From the NCBI GenBank assembly GCA_021810625.1, contig JAJZIJ010000006.1, positions 1 through 64,000 of the forward strand: DNA of 64,000 nucleotides. Reading direction: 5' to 3'. Shown here piece by piece: positions 18,901 through 26,653 of the stretch; within the stretch, counting starts at the first letter, position 1; every line of letters starts with the position of its first letter. The notes beneath the pieces are model-generated. The model saw only the letters and a program-made list of their open reading frames with translations. It was not told where the DNA came from and did no database searches. This DNA comes from Acidobacteriota bacterium (lineage in GTDB: Bacteria > Acidobacteriota > Terriglobia > Terriglobales > Acidobacteriaceae). A program made the position numbers and the translations under genes.

Positions 18901-20277
18901 ATGAGCGTAATGTTGCAGGCGTTTTACTGGGACTGTCCCGCAAAAGAAAAACAGGAGCACACCTGGTGGAACTTTGTAGCTGAACATGTCCCCGACCTTG
19001 CAAAGGCTGGTTTTGACGCGCTTTGGCTGCCGCCCATCTCGAAGGCCGCCAGCAATCGGTCAATGGGCTATGACCCGTATGACTATTTCGATCTTGGCGA
19101 CTTTGACCAGAAGGGCGGCGTCAAGACCTGGTTTGGCAATCGCGCCGAACTGGAAGCTCTGATTCAGAAAGCGCGCGCCAATGGCATAGGTTGCTATGCG
19201 GATATGATTATCAACCACAACTCCGGCGGGGACGAAGAGGAGACCAACCCCCTCGACGGCCAGAAACGCTGGACAAAATTCCATCCGAAAAGTGGTCGCT
19301 TCCCACGCGACTGGAACTGCTTCCATCCCAGCCGATATGAAGCCGTATTGGAGGGAGAATTGTATGCGGGCTTTCCACACCTGTGCCACCGCAACCCACT
19401 CGTCTACGCTTCCATCATGGAATACGCGCAGATGATTATCGAGGAGCTTGGCTTTGCTGGCTTTCGCTTCGATTTTGTCAAAGGCTATGGCGCATGGATG
19501 GTTGGCACCATCGCCAAGTATCGCTACGTCCAGGATGGCAAGGAGTTCAGTCCCTTCGTGGTCGGCGAGTATTGGGAGGACGGCGAAAGCATCGCCCAGT
19601 GGCTTGACCATGTGAACAGCTTCTCAGATAACCAGGTGGCCGCCTTCGACTTTCCCTTGCGCTACAAGCTCAAGGATGTCTGCGACACGCTCAAGTACGA
19701 TCTGCGTAACCTGACCGACAACGGAGCCATCGTTACCAACCGCCCCATGCGCGCCGTCACCTTTGTGGACAACCACGACATGGGCAGCACCGCCAGCACG
19801 AACAACAACAGCAATCCCGCGAACGATGACAACACCATCGTGAATGACAAGATGCTGGCCTACTCCTACATTCTGGTGCATGAGGGCTACCCTTGCGTCT
19901 TCTGGTACGACTACTACAACAACAATCTGGCCCGCGCTGGCACTCCGAATGGCATCGACGCTCTGATCGCCGCGCACCAGAGACATGCCGGAGGCGATTC
20001 AGCAATCCTCCACGCTGACCCAGACCTTTACATCATGCAGCGCGCTGGCTACCGCGATGACACCGTGCAGAAATCCGGGCTGATTTATGTGCTGAACAAC
20101 CTGGGAGACAAGTGGAGCGGAACCAGCGTGAAAACAAAGTGGAAGAAACAGAAATTCGTCCCCGTGGCCTGGGATGGCCACGACACAGCCACACCCACAG
20201 AGCGCATCACGGATGCACACGGCAACAGCGAGTTCCCCGCCCCACCGCGTGGCTACGCCGTCTACGCCCCAGCGTAG
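18901..20277 (+). CDS. Cytoplasmic alpha-amylase, GH13
   Basis: 458 aa from the ATG at 18901, preceded by a strong AGGAG; the frame continues upstream but would lack a ribosome-binding site. There is no signal peptide. It opens with VMLQAFYWDC like liquefying alpha-amylases. Conserved region I is DMIINH (101-106), the nucleophile is D191 in GFRFDFVKGYG, the acid/base is E223 in VGEYW, and the third carboxylate is D293 in FVDNHDM. The C-terminal part is a short beta-sandwich. Probable role: intracellular breakdown of maltodextrin or glycogen-type alpha-1,4-glucan. It stands alone, closed by a strong terminator. Confidence 0.93.
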   Translation: MSVMLQAFYWDCPAKEKQEHTWWNFVAEHVPDLAKAGFDALWLPPISKAASNRSMGYDPYDYFDLGDFDQKGGVKTWFGNRAELEALIQKARANGIGCYADMIINHNSGGDEEETNPLDGQKRWTKFHPKSGRFPRDWNCFHPSRYEAVLEGELYAGFPHLCHRNPLVYASIMEYAQMIIEELGFAGFRFDFVKGYGAWMVGTIAKYRYVQDGKEFSPFVVGEYWEDGESIAQWLDHVNSFSDNQVAAFDFPLRYKLKDVCDTLKYDLRNLTDNGAIVTNRPMRAVTFVDNHDMGSTASTNNNSNPANDDNTIVNDKMLAYSYILVHEGYPCVFWYDYYNNNLARAGTPNGIDALIAAHQRHAGGDSAILHADPDLYIMQRAGYRDDTVQKSGLIYVLNNLGDKWSGTSVKTKWKKQKFVPVAWDGHDTATPTERITDAHGNSEFPAPPRGYAVYAPA

Positions 20278-20330
20278 GAGAATCTCAACGCATTTCGTTC
20301 TCCCGGCTGGAAGTATCCAATACCGCAAAA

Positions 20331-20368
20331 AGAAATAGCTCTCCGACTGCTGTCGGAGAGCTATTTCT
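20331..20368. terminator. Strong bidirectional terminator
   Basis: A perfect 17-bp stem (20331-20347 with 20352-20368) and a 4-nt TGCT loop. The arms start and end in A- and T-rich runs, so it can work in both directions, between the amylase gene (plus) and the CsbD gene (minus) that converge here. Confidence 0.85.
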
Positions 20369-20384
20369 TCTTACTGCCGCTGGC

Positions 20385-20708
20385 TCATACGAGCCGATGC
20401 TCTTCCTCGGCTTGATGCTCTTCTCTGGTTGCGTTGATCTTGGCCTGGACATGATCCTTCACATCTCCAGTCGTGTGCGAAATGTTCTCGCGCATATCGC
20501 GCGCGCGTCCTTCCGCGTGCTCCTGATGATCCTTGGAAATCTCCCCGGCGACCTCTTTTACATTTCCCCAGGTTTCCTTGACCGCGCCTTTCACTTGATC
20601 GGCAACACCATTGTTGGCCAGTTTTTGATTGCCAACAGCCTCGCCAACATTCTGCTTGACCTTGCCAATGGCCTGATCCGCTTTTCCTGAAATCTGATCC
20701 TTATTCAT
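20385..20708 (-). CDS. CsbD-family stress protein
   Basis: 107 aa from the ATG at 20708, which has GGAGG about 5 nt upstream. It starts MNKDQISGKADQAIGKVKQ, the CsbD signature (KGxxxQxxGKxKqxxG), with a second related block (DQVKGAVKETWGNVKEVAG). The C-terminal half is a long acidic/basic helix. CsbD-like proteins are small, soluble, often disordered proteins induced in general stress; their biochemical role is not established. It is followed upstream by the lmo0937-like gene on the same strand, 100 nt away, itself also a stress-type gene. Confidence 0.88.
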   Translation of the reverse strand: MNKDQISGKADQAIGKVKQNVGEAVGNQKLANNGVADQVKGAVKETWGNVKEVAGEISKDHQEHAEGRARDMRENISHTTGDVKDHVQAKINATREEHQAEEEHRLV

Positions 20709-20808
20709 AAAGTTCCTCCACTTGAAATCTGCAGCGGCTGCGGCAAACGCCGAAAGCACTGGTTATGTCCGTTAGGTACGCGCGATTCCCACCCCTGCAA
20801 CTTTGGAA

Positions 20809-20964
20809 TCACAAGGCTCTGCCGCGACCGCCGTCGATGAGCGCGATAATCAACACCACCACCGCAATCAACAAGAGGATGTGGATATACGCGCCGAGTA
20901 CATGGAAGCCGATAAATCCAAGCAGCCACATAATGAGAAGGACTACGAAAATGGTCCACAACAT
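20809..20964 (-). CDS. lmo0937-family small membrane protein
   Basis: 51 aa from the ATG at 20964 with AGGAGA upstream. It begins MLWTIFVVLLIMWLLGF, then a second hydrophobic segment IHILLLIAVVVLIIALI and a short basic tail GGRGRAL: two transmembrane helices with the conserved MLW start of this family. Function is unknown; such genes often sit next to csbD-like genes, as here. Short but well supported by start, ribosome-binding site and family pattern. Confidence 0.82.
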   Translation of the reverse strand: MLWTIFVVLLIMWLLGFIGFHVLGAYIHILLLIAVVVLIIALIDGGRGRAL

Positions 20965-21181
20965 TGCGGGTTCTCCTTTGCGTTCTGGCTGCACACTACA
21001 GCAGGTGAGATGCTCTCCCCAGCTTTGAAGGTTGCCGCACTCTGCTTATTTCCAAAAGCCTGTCCAGAAACCCGATTGCGTGGAAAGGGACGGACATGCT
21101 CAGATTGCGCTACGATCATGGGAAAGATGCCTGCAAGTTGTGTGCAGCATGACGATCAAGAAAAAATCGGGAGGAGACACG

Positions 21182-21508
21182 ATGCAGCGGAGGAAAATTC
21201 TTTTGAGTGTAGGGTTGAGCCTGATTCTGGGGCTGACGGCTTTTTCGCCGATGCTTGCCGCAAGCGATACCACGACGCAGAGCAACCCCACCTCAACACG
21301 ACACGCCAAGGCGAATCTGATCGACATCAACACCGCCAGTGCCGCCCAGTTGCAGGCCATTCCCGGCATGGGCGAGGTGTATGCGAAGCGCATCATTGGA
21401 GGTCGCCCCTACACTTCAAAGCGGCAACTGCTGACTCGTGGCATTCTGCCGCAGGATGCGTATGACAAGGTGAAGAGTCAGATCATCGCCCATCGCATCA
21501 AAAAGTAG
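21182..21508 (+). CDS. Secreted helix-hairpin-helix (ComEA-like) protein
   Basis: 108 aa from the ATG at 21182, with GGAGGAG upstream. A signal peptide (about residues 1-28, LLSVGLSLILGLTAFSPMLAA) and a short linker precede one double HhH domain: LIDINTASAAQLQAIPGMG and then YTSKRQLLTRGILPQDAYDKV. This matches the DNA-binding end of the competence protein ComEA. It could bind DNA in the periplasm during uptake, but no other competence genes are near. In many acidobacteria such proteins occur alone. Confidence 0.85.
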   Translation: MQRRKILLSVGLSLILGLTAFSPMLAASDTTTQSNPTSTRHAKANLIDINTASAAQLQAIPGMGEVYAKRIIGGRPYTSKRQLLTRGILPQDAYDKVKSQIIAHRIKK

Positions 21509-21595
21509 TCCTGCAATTGAGTCGTCCGGGCTGGCCTGCATCCGGGCTGGCCTGCGTTCGGGATGACATTTTTTCTGTTGCGCCATATAATTTCG

Positions 21596-21770
21596 ACAGC
21601 CTCCGGTGTTCGGGAAGCGCGGTGCGAGTCCGCCACTACCCCGTAACTGTAAGCGTGGAGGGTTGGGAACAGGCCAATATGGCAGCCACTGGAAGCAGAT
21701 TGTAAGGCTTCCGGGAAGGCGTTCCCGCCCGTTGATACGCAAGTCAGGAGACCGGCCAGAGGTCACTTCC
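21596..21770 (+). ncRNA. Cobalamin riboswitch 1 (upstream copy)
   Basis: Contains the conserved aptamer blocks in order: GGAAGCGCGGTGCGAGTCCG, CCCCGTAACTGTAAGCG, GCCACTGG, GGGAAGGCG and AAGTCAGGAGACCGGCC (the B12 box region near 21741). About 170 nt separate it from the second copy. No full gene directly follows it; a 20-codon frame begins at 21771. It can act as a second B12 sensor for the receptor gene at 22136. Boundaries are approximate. Confidence 0.9.
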
Positions 21771-21833
21771 ATGCAGTCTTCGGTTCCGATGGGAGGGCCG
21801 GGGAGCGCGTTTGCTCTGCTGCGTTCGCAGTAG
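21771..21833 (+). other. Possible 20-codon leader ORF after riboswitch 1
   Basis: ATG at 21771 with AGAGG about 7 nt before it encodes MQSSVPMGGPGSAFALLRSQ and stops at 21833. The stop falls in a hairpin (21814-21835, 9-10 bp) that could be part of an expression platform. It may be chance; there is no homology to judge by. Confidence 0.3.
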
Positions 21834-21937
21834 AGGGTCGCAGCGATGCACTGTTATTCCCGTTATGTTTGCTTCCTGAAATCTGTCGCCGGAGGATTGC
21901 AGCCGGGGCCGGAGTTGCGGGAGCAGTTTACTTTGAA

Positions 21938-22116
21938 CCGCAGAGTGTTCGGGAAGCGCGGTGCAAATCCGCCACTACCCCGTAACTGTAAGCGCGGAGA
22001 GCTGGACAAGCCATGTTTGACAGACATGTGCAGCCACTGGAGGCATTCCGAATGTGCTTCTGGGAAGGTGTCCCTGCCCGTCGATGCGCAAGTCAGGAGA
22101 CCGGCTCTGCGATGCA
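21938..22116 (+). ncRNA. Cobalamin riboswitch 2 (proximal copy)
   Basis: Repeats the same blocks as the first element: GTGTTCGGGAAGCGCGGTGC, CCGCCACTACCCCGTAACTG, CAGCCACTGG, GGGAAGGTG and AAGTCAGGAGACCGGC. The aptamer ends about 20 nt before the receptor start, and the ribosome-binding site (GAGGGGGA, 22123-22130) follows directly, which fits control of translation initiation by B12. Confidence 0.93.
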
Positions 22117-22135
22117 CGATCCGAGGGGGATTTTT

Positions 22136-24619
22136 ATGTCACGTTTCTTTGCATTGAACTTTACACGCTTATTTTTTGTTGTCGCTCTGTTGTATCTGGC
22201 ATCGCCGATATGCGCAGCCCAATCCGCCGTGCGTGGCACGGTAACAGACCCTTTGGGCGCAGCCGTCTCGCACGCCCGCGTGGAGCTTGTAACTCTGAAC
22301 GCAAGCCAGGTCGTCGCATTCACCTATACCGATGACCGGGGAATGTATGCCCTTACGACGGCCCAGCCCGGACGCTATGCGGTACGCGTGATCGCAAGCG
22401 GATTCAACCCAACGTACAGCCATGAACTCTATGTCTCCGCCGCAGCGCCAGCGTATCAGGACATGATAATGCAGATGGGCAGTCTGGCCCAGAATGTAAC
22501 CGTCACAGCGAACGGGATGCCCACGCCACAGTCGCAGACCAGCGCATCGGTAACGGTGCTGGATCCGACGCTCTATCTGCACACGCAGGATATTCAGGAC
22601 ATGCTGCGGCTGGTCGATGGCTTGCAGTTTTCCACTACGGGACAGCGCGGCGCGCAGACATCTCTATTTGAGCTGGGCGGAAACTCCGACGCCACAGACG
22701 TGATGCTGGACGGCATTCCGATCAACGACATTGGCGGCGCGGTCAATTTTGCCTATCTGTCGTCGAATGGCATCAACGGAGTGGAAATTTTTCGCGGGCC
22801 AGACAGCTCCTTGTACGGCGCGGGAGCATCCGCAGGCATTATCAATTTGACAACAACACGCGGAACCACGCCGAGGCCGCTGCTTACCTACATGATTGAC
22901 GGTGGAAATTTCGGCACCTATCGGCAGGAGGGTTCGCTGGGCGGCGTGCGCAACCGCGCCGATTACTATGCGGACTTCGCCCGCTTCGATACCGGCAACA
23001 GCTACCCCAACAGCAGCTTCCACAATGGCACCTTCGCGGGAAATTTCGGATACGCCCTCACGCCGCATATGCACATGCGCGCCACGGTGCGTCGCGTAGC
23101 CGCAGCCAGCGGAGAGCCAAACGCGCTGCTGTTCTATGGCATTCCCGATTCGCAAAATCTGGCCGAGCATGATCTTTACGGCAGCGTGACGCTGGAAGAG
23201 CAGCACTCTGCCGCAATGCATATACAGGCGCAGTACGGCTTGGTGCGGCTGCGCTCGCTCAACACCGATCCCTACCCGGTAGGGCTGCTGGTCAACAATC
23301 CCAACGCGGTCAACAACTGCGGCATCACGCAGGAGTATTTGGGATTGCCGGTCACCATCAAAGGCGGAAATGGTTACTCCGCCAGCGGCCAGGCGTTTTA
23401 TAACTGCCCAAATTTTACCTTTCCCGGCACGTACAGCATCCTGACCAATCGCGACGCATTTTATGGCGAATCAGATTACACGGTCAACCCTAAGCTGGTT
23501 CTGCTTGGCTCCTTCCACTATGAATCGGAGCGCGGCGATACGGCCTACGACTACGTTCCGCAGTTTGCGGATCGCGGCAACTTTGACTACATCATGCAGG
23601 CATCTGGAAATCTGGGCAGTCGTTTCTACTACAACGGCGGTACCGATCTGGCCGACTACTCCGTTTTTGGATTTGCTCCAACTCCACGAGCCAGTGTTGC
23701 GTATTATCTGAGAAAGCCATCGTCGTCTGGCTGGCTAACAGGAACAAAGGCTCGCCTCAACTACGCGCAGGGCATTCTGGAACCAACGATTGCCGAGCAG
23801 CGTGGCTCCATCTACGGCGTGCTGGCCTCATTGCCCAACGGACAGCAGTTGATCGCGCAAGATGGCATCACCCCCGTCGGCGCACAGACGACACGCACCT
23901 ATCAAGGGGGCATGGATCAGCAACTCTTCAGCAGTAAAGCGATGCTGCACGCCGGATATTTCCATAATGAATTCGGCAATCAGATTGAATTTGTCGATGC
24001 GCCCGCGCTGCTGCAACTCGGTGTTCCCCCTGCGGCAGAGCAGACGATTGCCTCCACCTCCTTTGGCGCGTACATCAATTCGCTTAGCTTCAGCGCGCAA
24101 GGATTTGAAAGCAGCATGAACTACCACATCACCAACAACATGTACGCGCGCGGTGGCTACACCTACACGCACGCTGTCGTGCAGCGATCCTTCTCCAGCG
24201 ACAATATGTCTCCTTCCACCAACCCGAATATCCCCAACGTTCCAATTGGAGCGTATTCGCCGCTGGTGGGACAGCGTCCCTTCCGTCGCGCTCCGCAGAA
24301 TGGGTTCTTCTCCTTCACCTACGCGCATCCAAAATGGTATGGCACGGTAACAGCAACCATCATGGGGCGGCGCGACGACAGCACATTCCTGCTGGATGCC
24401 AATGGCGGCAATACGCTGTTACTACCCAACCATAACCTTGACCCTGGCTATCAGAACTTTGGTTTCTCCGGCAGCTATCAGATCAGCCATCGCATCTATG
24501 GCTACACCATAATGGATAACCTGCTCAGCCAGCACTACCAGCAGGTGATTGGATATCCCGCGCTGCCGTTTAATTTCCGCGCAGGCATGGAAGTTTCGCT
24601 GGGCGGATTAAGACAGTAG
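22136..24619 (+). CDS. B12-regulated TonB-dependent outer-membrane receptor with CarO-like N-terminus
   Basis: 827 aa from the ATG at 22136, with GAGGGGG 6 nt upstream; the longer frame from 22013 lies in riboswitch RNA. Signal peptide 1-28, carboxypeptidase-regulatory-like domain about 30-115 (AVRGTVTDPLGAAVSHARVE), plug domain about 135-240 (VMLDGIPINDIGGAVN, VEIFRGPDSSLYGAGASAGI) and a large beta-barrel ending in an aromatic-rich strand. The cobalamin riboswitches make corrinoid uptake (BtuB-like role) the likely function. The CarO-like domain is typical of Acidobacteria and Bacteroidetes receptors and is not found in E. coli BtuB. TonB, BtuCDF and other B12 genes are not in the window. 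Confidence 0.9.
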   Translation: MSRFFALNFTRLFFVVALLYLASPICAAQSAVRGTVTDPLGAAVSHARVELVTLNASQVVAFTYTDDRGMYALTTAQPGRYAVRVIASGFNPTYSHELYVSAAAPAYQDMIMQMGSLAQNVTVTANGMPTPQSQTSASVTVLDPTLYLHTQDIQDMLRLVDGLQFSTTGQRGAQTSLFELGGNSDATDVMLDGIPINDIGGAVNFAYLSSNGINGVEIFRGPDSSLYGAGASAGIINLTTTRGTTPRPLLTYMIDGGNFGTYRQEGSLGGVRNRADYYADFARFDTGNSYPNSSFHNGTFAGNFGYALTPHMHMRATVRRVAAASGEPNALLFYGIPDSQNLAEHDLYGSVTLEEQHSAAMHIQAQYGLVRLRSLNTDPYPVGLLVNNPNAVNNCGITQEYLGLPVTIKGGNGYSASGQAFYNCPNFTFPGTYSILTNRDAFYGESDYTVNPKLVLLGSFHYESERGDTAYDYVPQFADRGNFDYIMQASGNLGSRFYYNGGTDLADYSVFGFAPTPRASVAYYLRKPSSSGWLTGTKARLNYAQGILEPTIAEQRGSIYGVLASLPNGQQLIAQDGITPVGAQTTRTYQGGMDQQLFSSKAMLHAGYFHNEFGNQIEFVDAPALLQLGVPPAAEQTIASTSFGAYINSLSFSAQGFESSMNYHITNNMYARGGYTYTHAVVQRSFSSDNMSPSTNPNIPNVPIGAYSPLVGQRPFRRAPQNGFFSFTYAHPKWYGTVTATIMGRRDDSTFLLDANGGNTLLLPNHNLDPGYQNFGFSGSYQISHRIYGYTIMDNLLSQHYQQVIGYPALPFNFRAGMEVSLGGLRQ

Positions 24620-24651
24620 CAACGCGGCGACCTCGCCCTTCGTGCGTCGCC

Positions 24652-24690
24652 GGGTGCCCCAGGTCTCGCTTTTTAGGCCTGAGAGTTGCA
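24652..24690 (+). repeat. Dispersed hairpin element (GGGTGCCCCAGGTCTC family)
   Basis: Exact GGGTGCCCCAGGTCTCGCTTTT core, then AGGCCTGAG in place of the usual ACCTGGG arm, so the stem is weaker here. It is followed by GTTGCACGAC, which resembles TTACACGAC in the copy at 26363. Located between the receptor and kelch genes. Confidence 0.65.
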
Positions 24691-24755
24691 CGACACTCCC
24701 AGAATGATTCGACGGCCCATTCAAGCCAAAAGAAGGCTTGAATGGAGCACCCGCT

Positions 24756-24808
24756 AGGAATATTTTTCCTAAAACTGCTTCCCAATCCAGATATGGATCG
24801 TCCACCAC
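24756..24808 (+). repeat. Second dispersed element, copy A
   Basis: 53 nt matching 29737-29789 at 46 of 53 positions; the shared core is CCAGATATGGATCGT. It lies about 40 nt before the kelch lipoprotein start, so it may carry part of that gene's 5' leader or promoter. Origin unknown. Confidence 0.6.
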
Positions 24809-24849
24809 CCGTAGTTTCCAATATCTACGAGTTACATGAGGTGTTTTAC

Positions 24850-26352
24850 ATGTTCGCGTCGCGTCTTTCTTTCAAGAAAGGGTCTGCCGCGCTGTTGGGC
24901 TTGCCTGTGATCTTCGCTCTCTCGATTCCCCTTCTCCTCACAGCCTGTGGCGGGAAGGCAAGCAGCACGCCCGGTTCCACGTCCGGTTCCACGCCCACGC
25001 CCGGCGCCGCCAGCCGATGGACATGGATGGGCGGCAACAATGCGCCGGGTGCGTCGGGCGTGTATGGTACGCAAGGGGTTCCCTCTACCAGCAATGTTCC
25101 CGGAGGTCGGTTCGGTTCTGTCAGTTGGCAGGACAGCAGCGGCGACTTCTGGCTCTTTGGGGGTATGGTGGTTAACATGCCGGGCGGAGTGACGGCATAC
25201 TACCTCAACGACCTCTGGGAACTCAATCCCGCGACCAAGGAATGGACTTGGATGAGCGGCAGCAAGAATGCGAATGCACCCGGTGTATATGGCACGCTGG
25301 GTACCGCCGCCGCCAGCAATGTTCCCGGAGGCCGATCAAGTTCTTTTGCCAGTTGGACAGACCGCAGCGGCAATTTCTGGCTCTTTGGAGGCTACGGCGT
25401 TGATTCGACTGGAACACTGGGCAATCTCAACGACCTTTGGGAGTTTAATCCCACGAACAAAGCATGGACTTGGATGGGCGGCAGCAATACTGCGAATGCA
25501 AAGGGCGTTTATGGCACGCTGGGCACCCCTGCCGCCAGCAATGTTCCCGGAGGCCGGACAGGTTCCGTCAGTTGGATCGACAGCAGCGGCAACTTCTGGC
25601 TCTTCGGCGGCGGCTTTATTTCGACCACCGGAACGAGCGACACGCTCAACGATCTTTGGGAGTTTAATCCTACGAACAAAGAATGGACTTGGATGAGCGG
25701 TAGCAATACTGCGAATGCAACCAGTGTATGTGGCACGCTGGGTACCGCCGCCGCCAGCAATGTTCCCGGAGGCCGGGCAGGTTCCGTCAGTTGGATCGAC
25801 AGCAGCGGCAACTTCTGGCTATTCGGAGGCAGCTACCCTGACTCGACCGGCGCGTACAGCTTCCTCAACGATCTCTGGGAGTTCAATCCCGCGACCAAGG
25901 AATGGACTTGGATGAGCGGTAGCAATACTGCGAATGCAACCGGTGTATATGGCACGCTGGGTACCGCCGCCGCCAGCAATGTTCCCGGAGGTCGGTTCGG
26001 TTCTGTCAGTTGGATCGACAGCAGTGGCAATCTCTGGCTCTTTGGTGGCGGCGGCTTTGATTCAACCGGAACCAGCGGCCAGCTCAACGATCTCTGGGAG
26101 TTCAATCCCACAACTAGGGAGTGGACTTGGGTAAGCGGTGCCAGCACTGTGGGTGGGGGTTATGCTCAACCCGGTGTCTACGGCACGCTCGATACCCTTG
26201 CTCCCGGCAATGTTCCCGGAGGCCGACAGAATTCTGTCAGTTGGATCGACAGCAGCGGCAACCTTTGGCTCTTTGGAGGCTACGGCGCTGGTTCGATCAA
26301 CGACACGCCCAGGTTCGGCGAGCTTAACGATCTCTGGCGCTACCAGCCATAG
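24850..26352 (+). CDS. Kelch-repeat lipoprotein
   Basis: 500 aa from the ATG at 24850, where the signal peptide begins (MFASRLSFKKGSAALLG). It ends in a lipobox LTACGG, then a Gly/Ser/Thr/Pro linker. Six kelch-type blades follow, each with NVPGGRxGSVSWIDSSGN, FWLFGG and LNDLWEFNP, about 73-77 residues per unit. Together they should form one beta-propeller on the cell surface. Sugar or protein binding is common for kelch propellers, but no ligand can be deduced. The gene is flanked by dispersed repeats on both sides and ends in a strong hairpin. Confidence 0.85.
   Translation: MFASRLSFKKGSAALLGLPVIFALSIPLLLTACGGKASSTPGSTSGSTPTPGAASRWTWMGGNNAPGASGVYGTQGVPSTSNVPGGRFGSVSWQDSSGDFWLFGGMVVNMPGGVTAYYLNDLWELNPATKEWTWMSGSKNANAPGVYGTLGTAAASNVPGGRSSSFASWTDRSGNFWLFGGYGVDSTGTLGNLNDLWEFNPTNKAWTWMGGSNTANAKGVYGTLGTPAASNVPGGRTGSVSWIDSSGNFWLFGGGFISTTGTSDTLNDLWEFNPTNKEWTWMSGSNTANATSVCGTLGTAAASNVPGGRAGSVSWIDSSGNFWLFGGSYPDSTGAYSFLNDLWEFNPATKEWTWMSGSNTANATGVYGTLGTAAASNVPGGRFGSVSWIDSSGNLWLFGGGGFDSTGTSGQLNDLWEFNPTTREWTWVSGASTVGGGYAQPGVYGTLDTLAPGNVPGGRQNSVSWIDSSGNLWLFGGYGAGSINDTPRFGELNDLWRYQP
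25091..26340 (+). repeat. Six tandem 219-231 nt repeats inside the kelch gene
   Basis: The start of the shared block (GCAATGTTCCCGGAGG) recurs at 25091, 25316, 25538, 25757, 25976 and 26207. Units are highly similar at the DNA level as well as in protein, with the middle four closest, so they arose by recent internal duplication and copy number may vary between strains. Confidence 0.85.
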
Positions 26353-26362
26353 GCCGAAATAT

Positions 26363-26400
26363 GGGTGCCCCAGGTCTCGCTTTTGAAACCTGGGAATTAC
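26363..26400 (+). repeat. Dispersed hairpin element (GGGTGCCCCAGGTCTC family)
   Basis: Clean copy: GGGTGCCCCAGGTCTCGC, TTTTGAA loop, ACCTGGG arm giving a 7-bp stem. It starts 11 nt after the kelch stop and runs straight into the 22-bp hairpin at 26401. Confidence 0.75.
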
Positions 26401-26451
26401 ACGACTCTCCAACATGCGCCGCAAAGAACGCGGCGCATGTTGGAGAGTCGT
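26401..26451 (+). terminator. 22-bp hairpin terminator for the kelch gene
   Basis: A perfect 22-bp stem (26401-26422 with 26430-26451) around a 7-nt AAAGAAC loop, followed by ATTTTTG. It is the strongest hairpin in the window and is about 50 nt downstream of the kelch stop. Confidence 0.8.
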
Positions 26452-26519
26452 ATTTTTGTTGAGGAACCCGATACCGAATGTCTCACGGTTGGCGTTGTCG
26501 AATCCACCCAAGAATCGTC

Positions 26520-26560
26520 ATTCTTCTCTACGGTCGCCTGCGGCGACCGTAGGGAAGAAT
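26520..26560. repeat. 19-bp inverted repeat with 3-nt loop
   Basis: Arms 26520-26538 and 26542-26560 pair with one G-T mismatch; the core CTACGGTCGCC/GGCGACCGTAG is perfect. The text around it (ending CTCCTCAGAATGAC at 26635) looks like a REP-like intergenic element. It lies downstream of the ClC gene (minus strand), between the two converging genes, with no other content in 26452-26653. Confidence 0.65.
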
Positions 26561-26653
26561 CCAGACGATACGGGCTGCGCCGACGAAGCGCAGACCTTCT
26601 GGATCCTTCGTCGCGTTGCTCCTCAGAATGACGCATTTTCTATGGCGCGTCAT

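Noticed and set aside
22013-22135. Upstream extension of the TonB-dependent receptor frame
   Set aside because: This part is riboswitch RNA; the signal peptide and ribosome-binding site begin at 22136.
25091-26340. Regular repeats that might be read as a CRISPR-like array
   Set aside because: Units are over 200 nt, lie in frame in a kelch protein, and there are no short repeats with unique spacers or cas genes.
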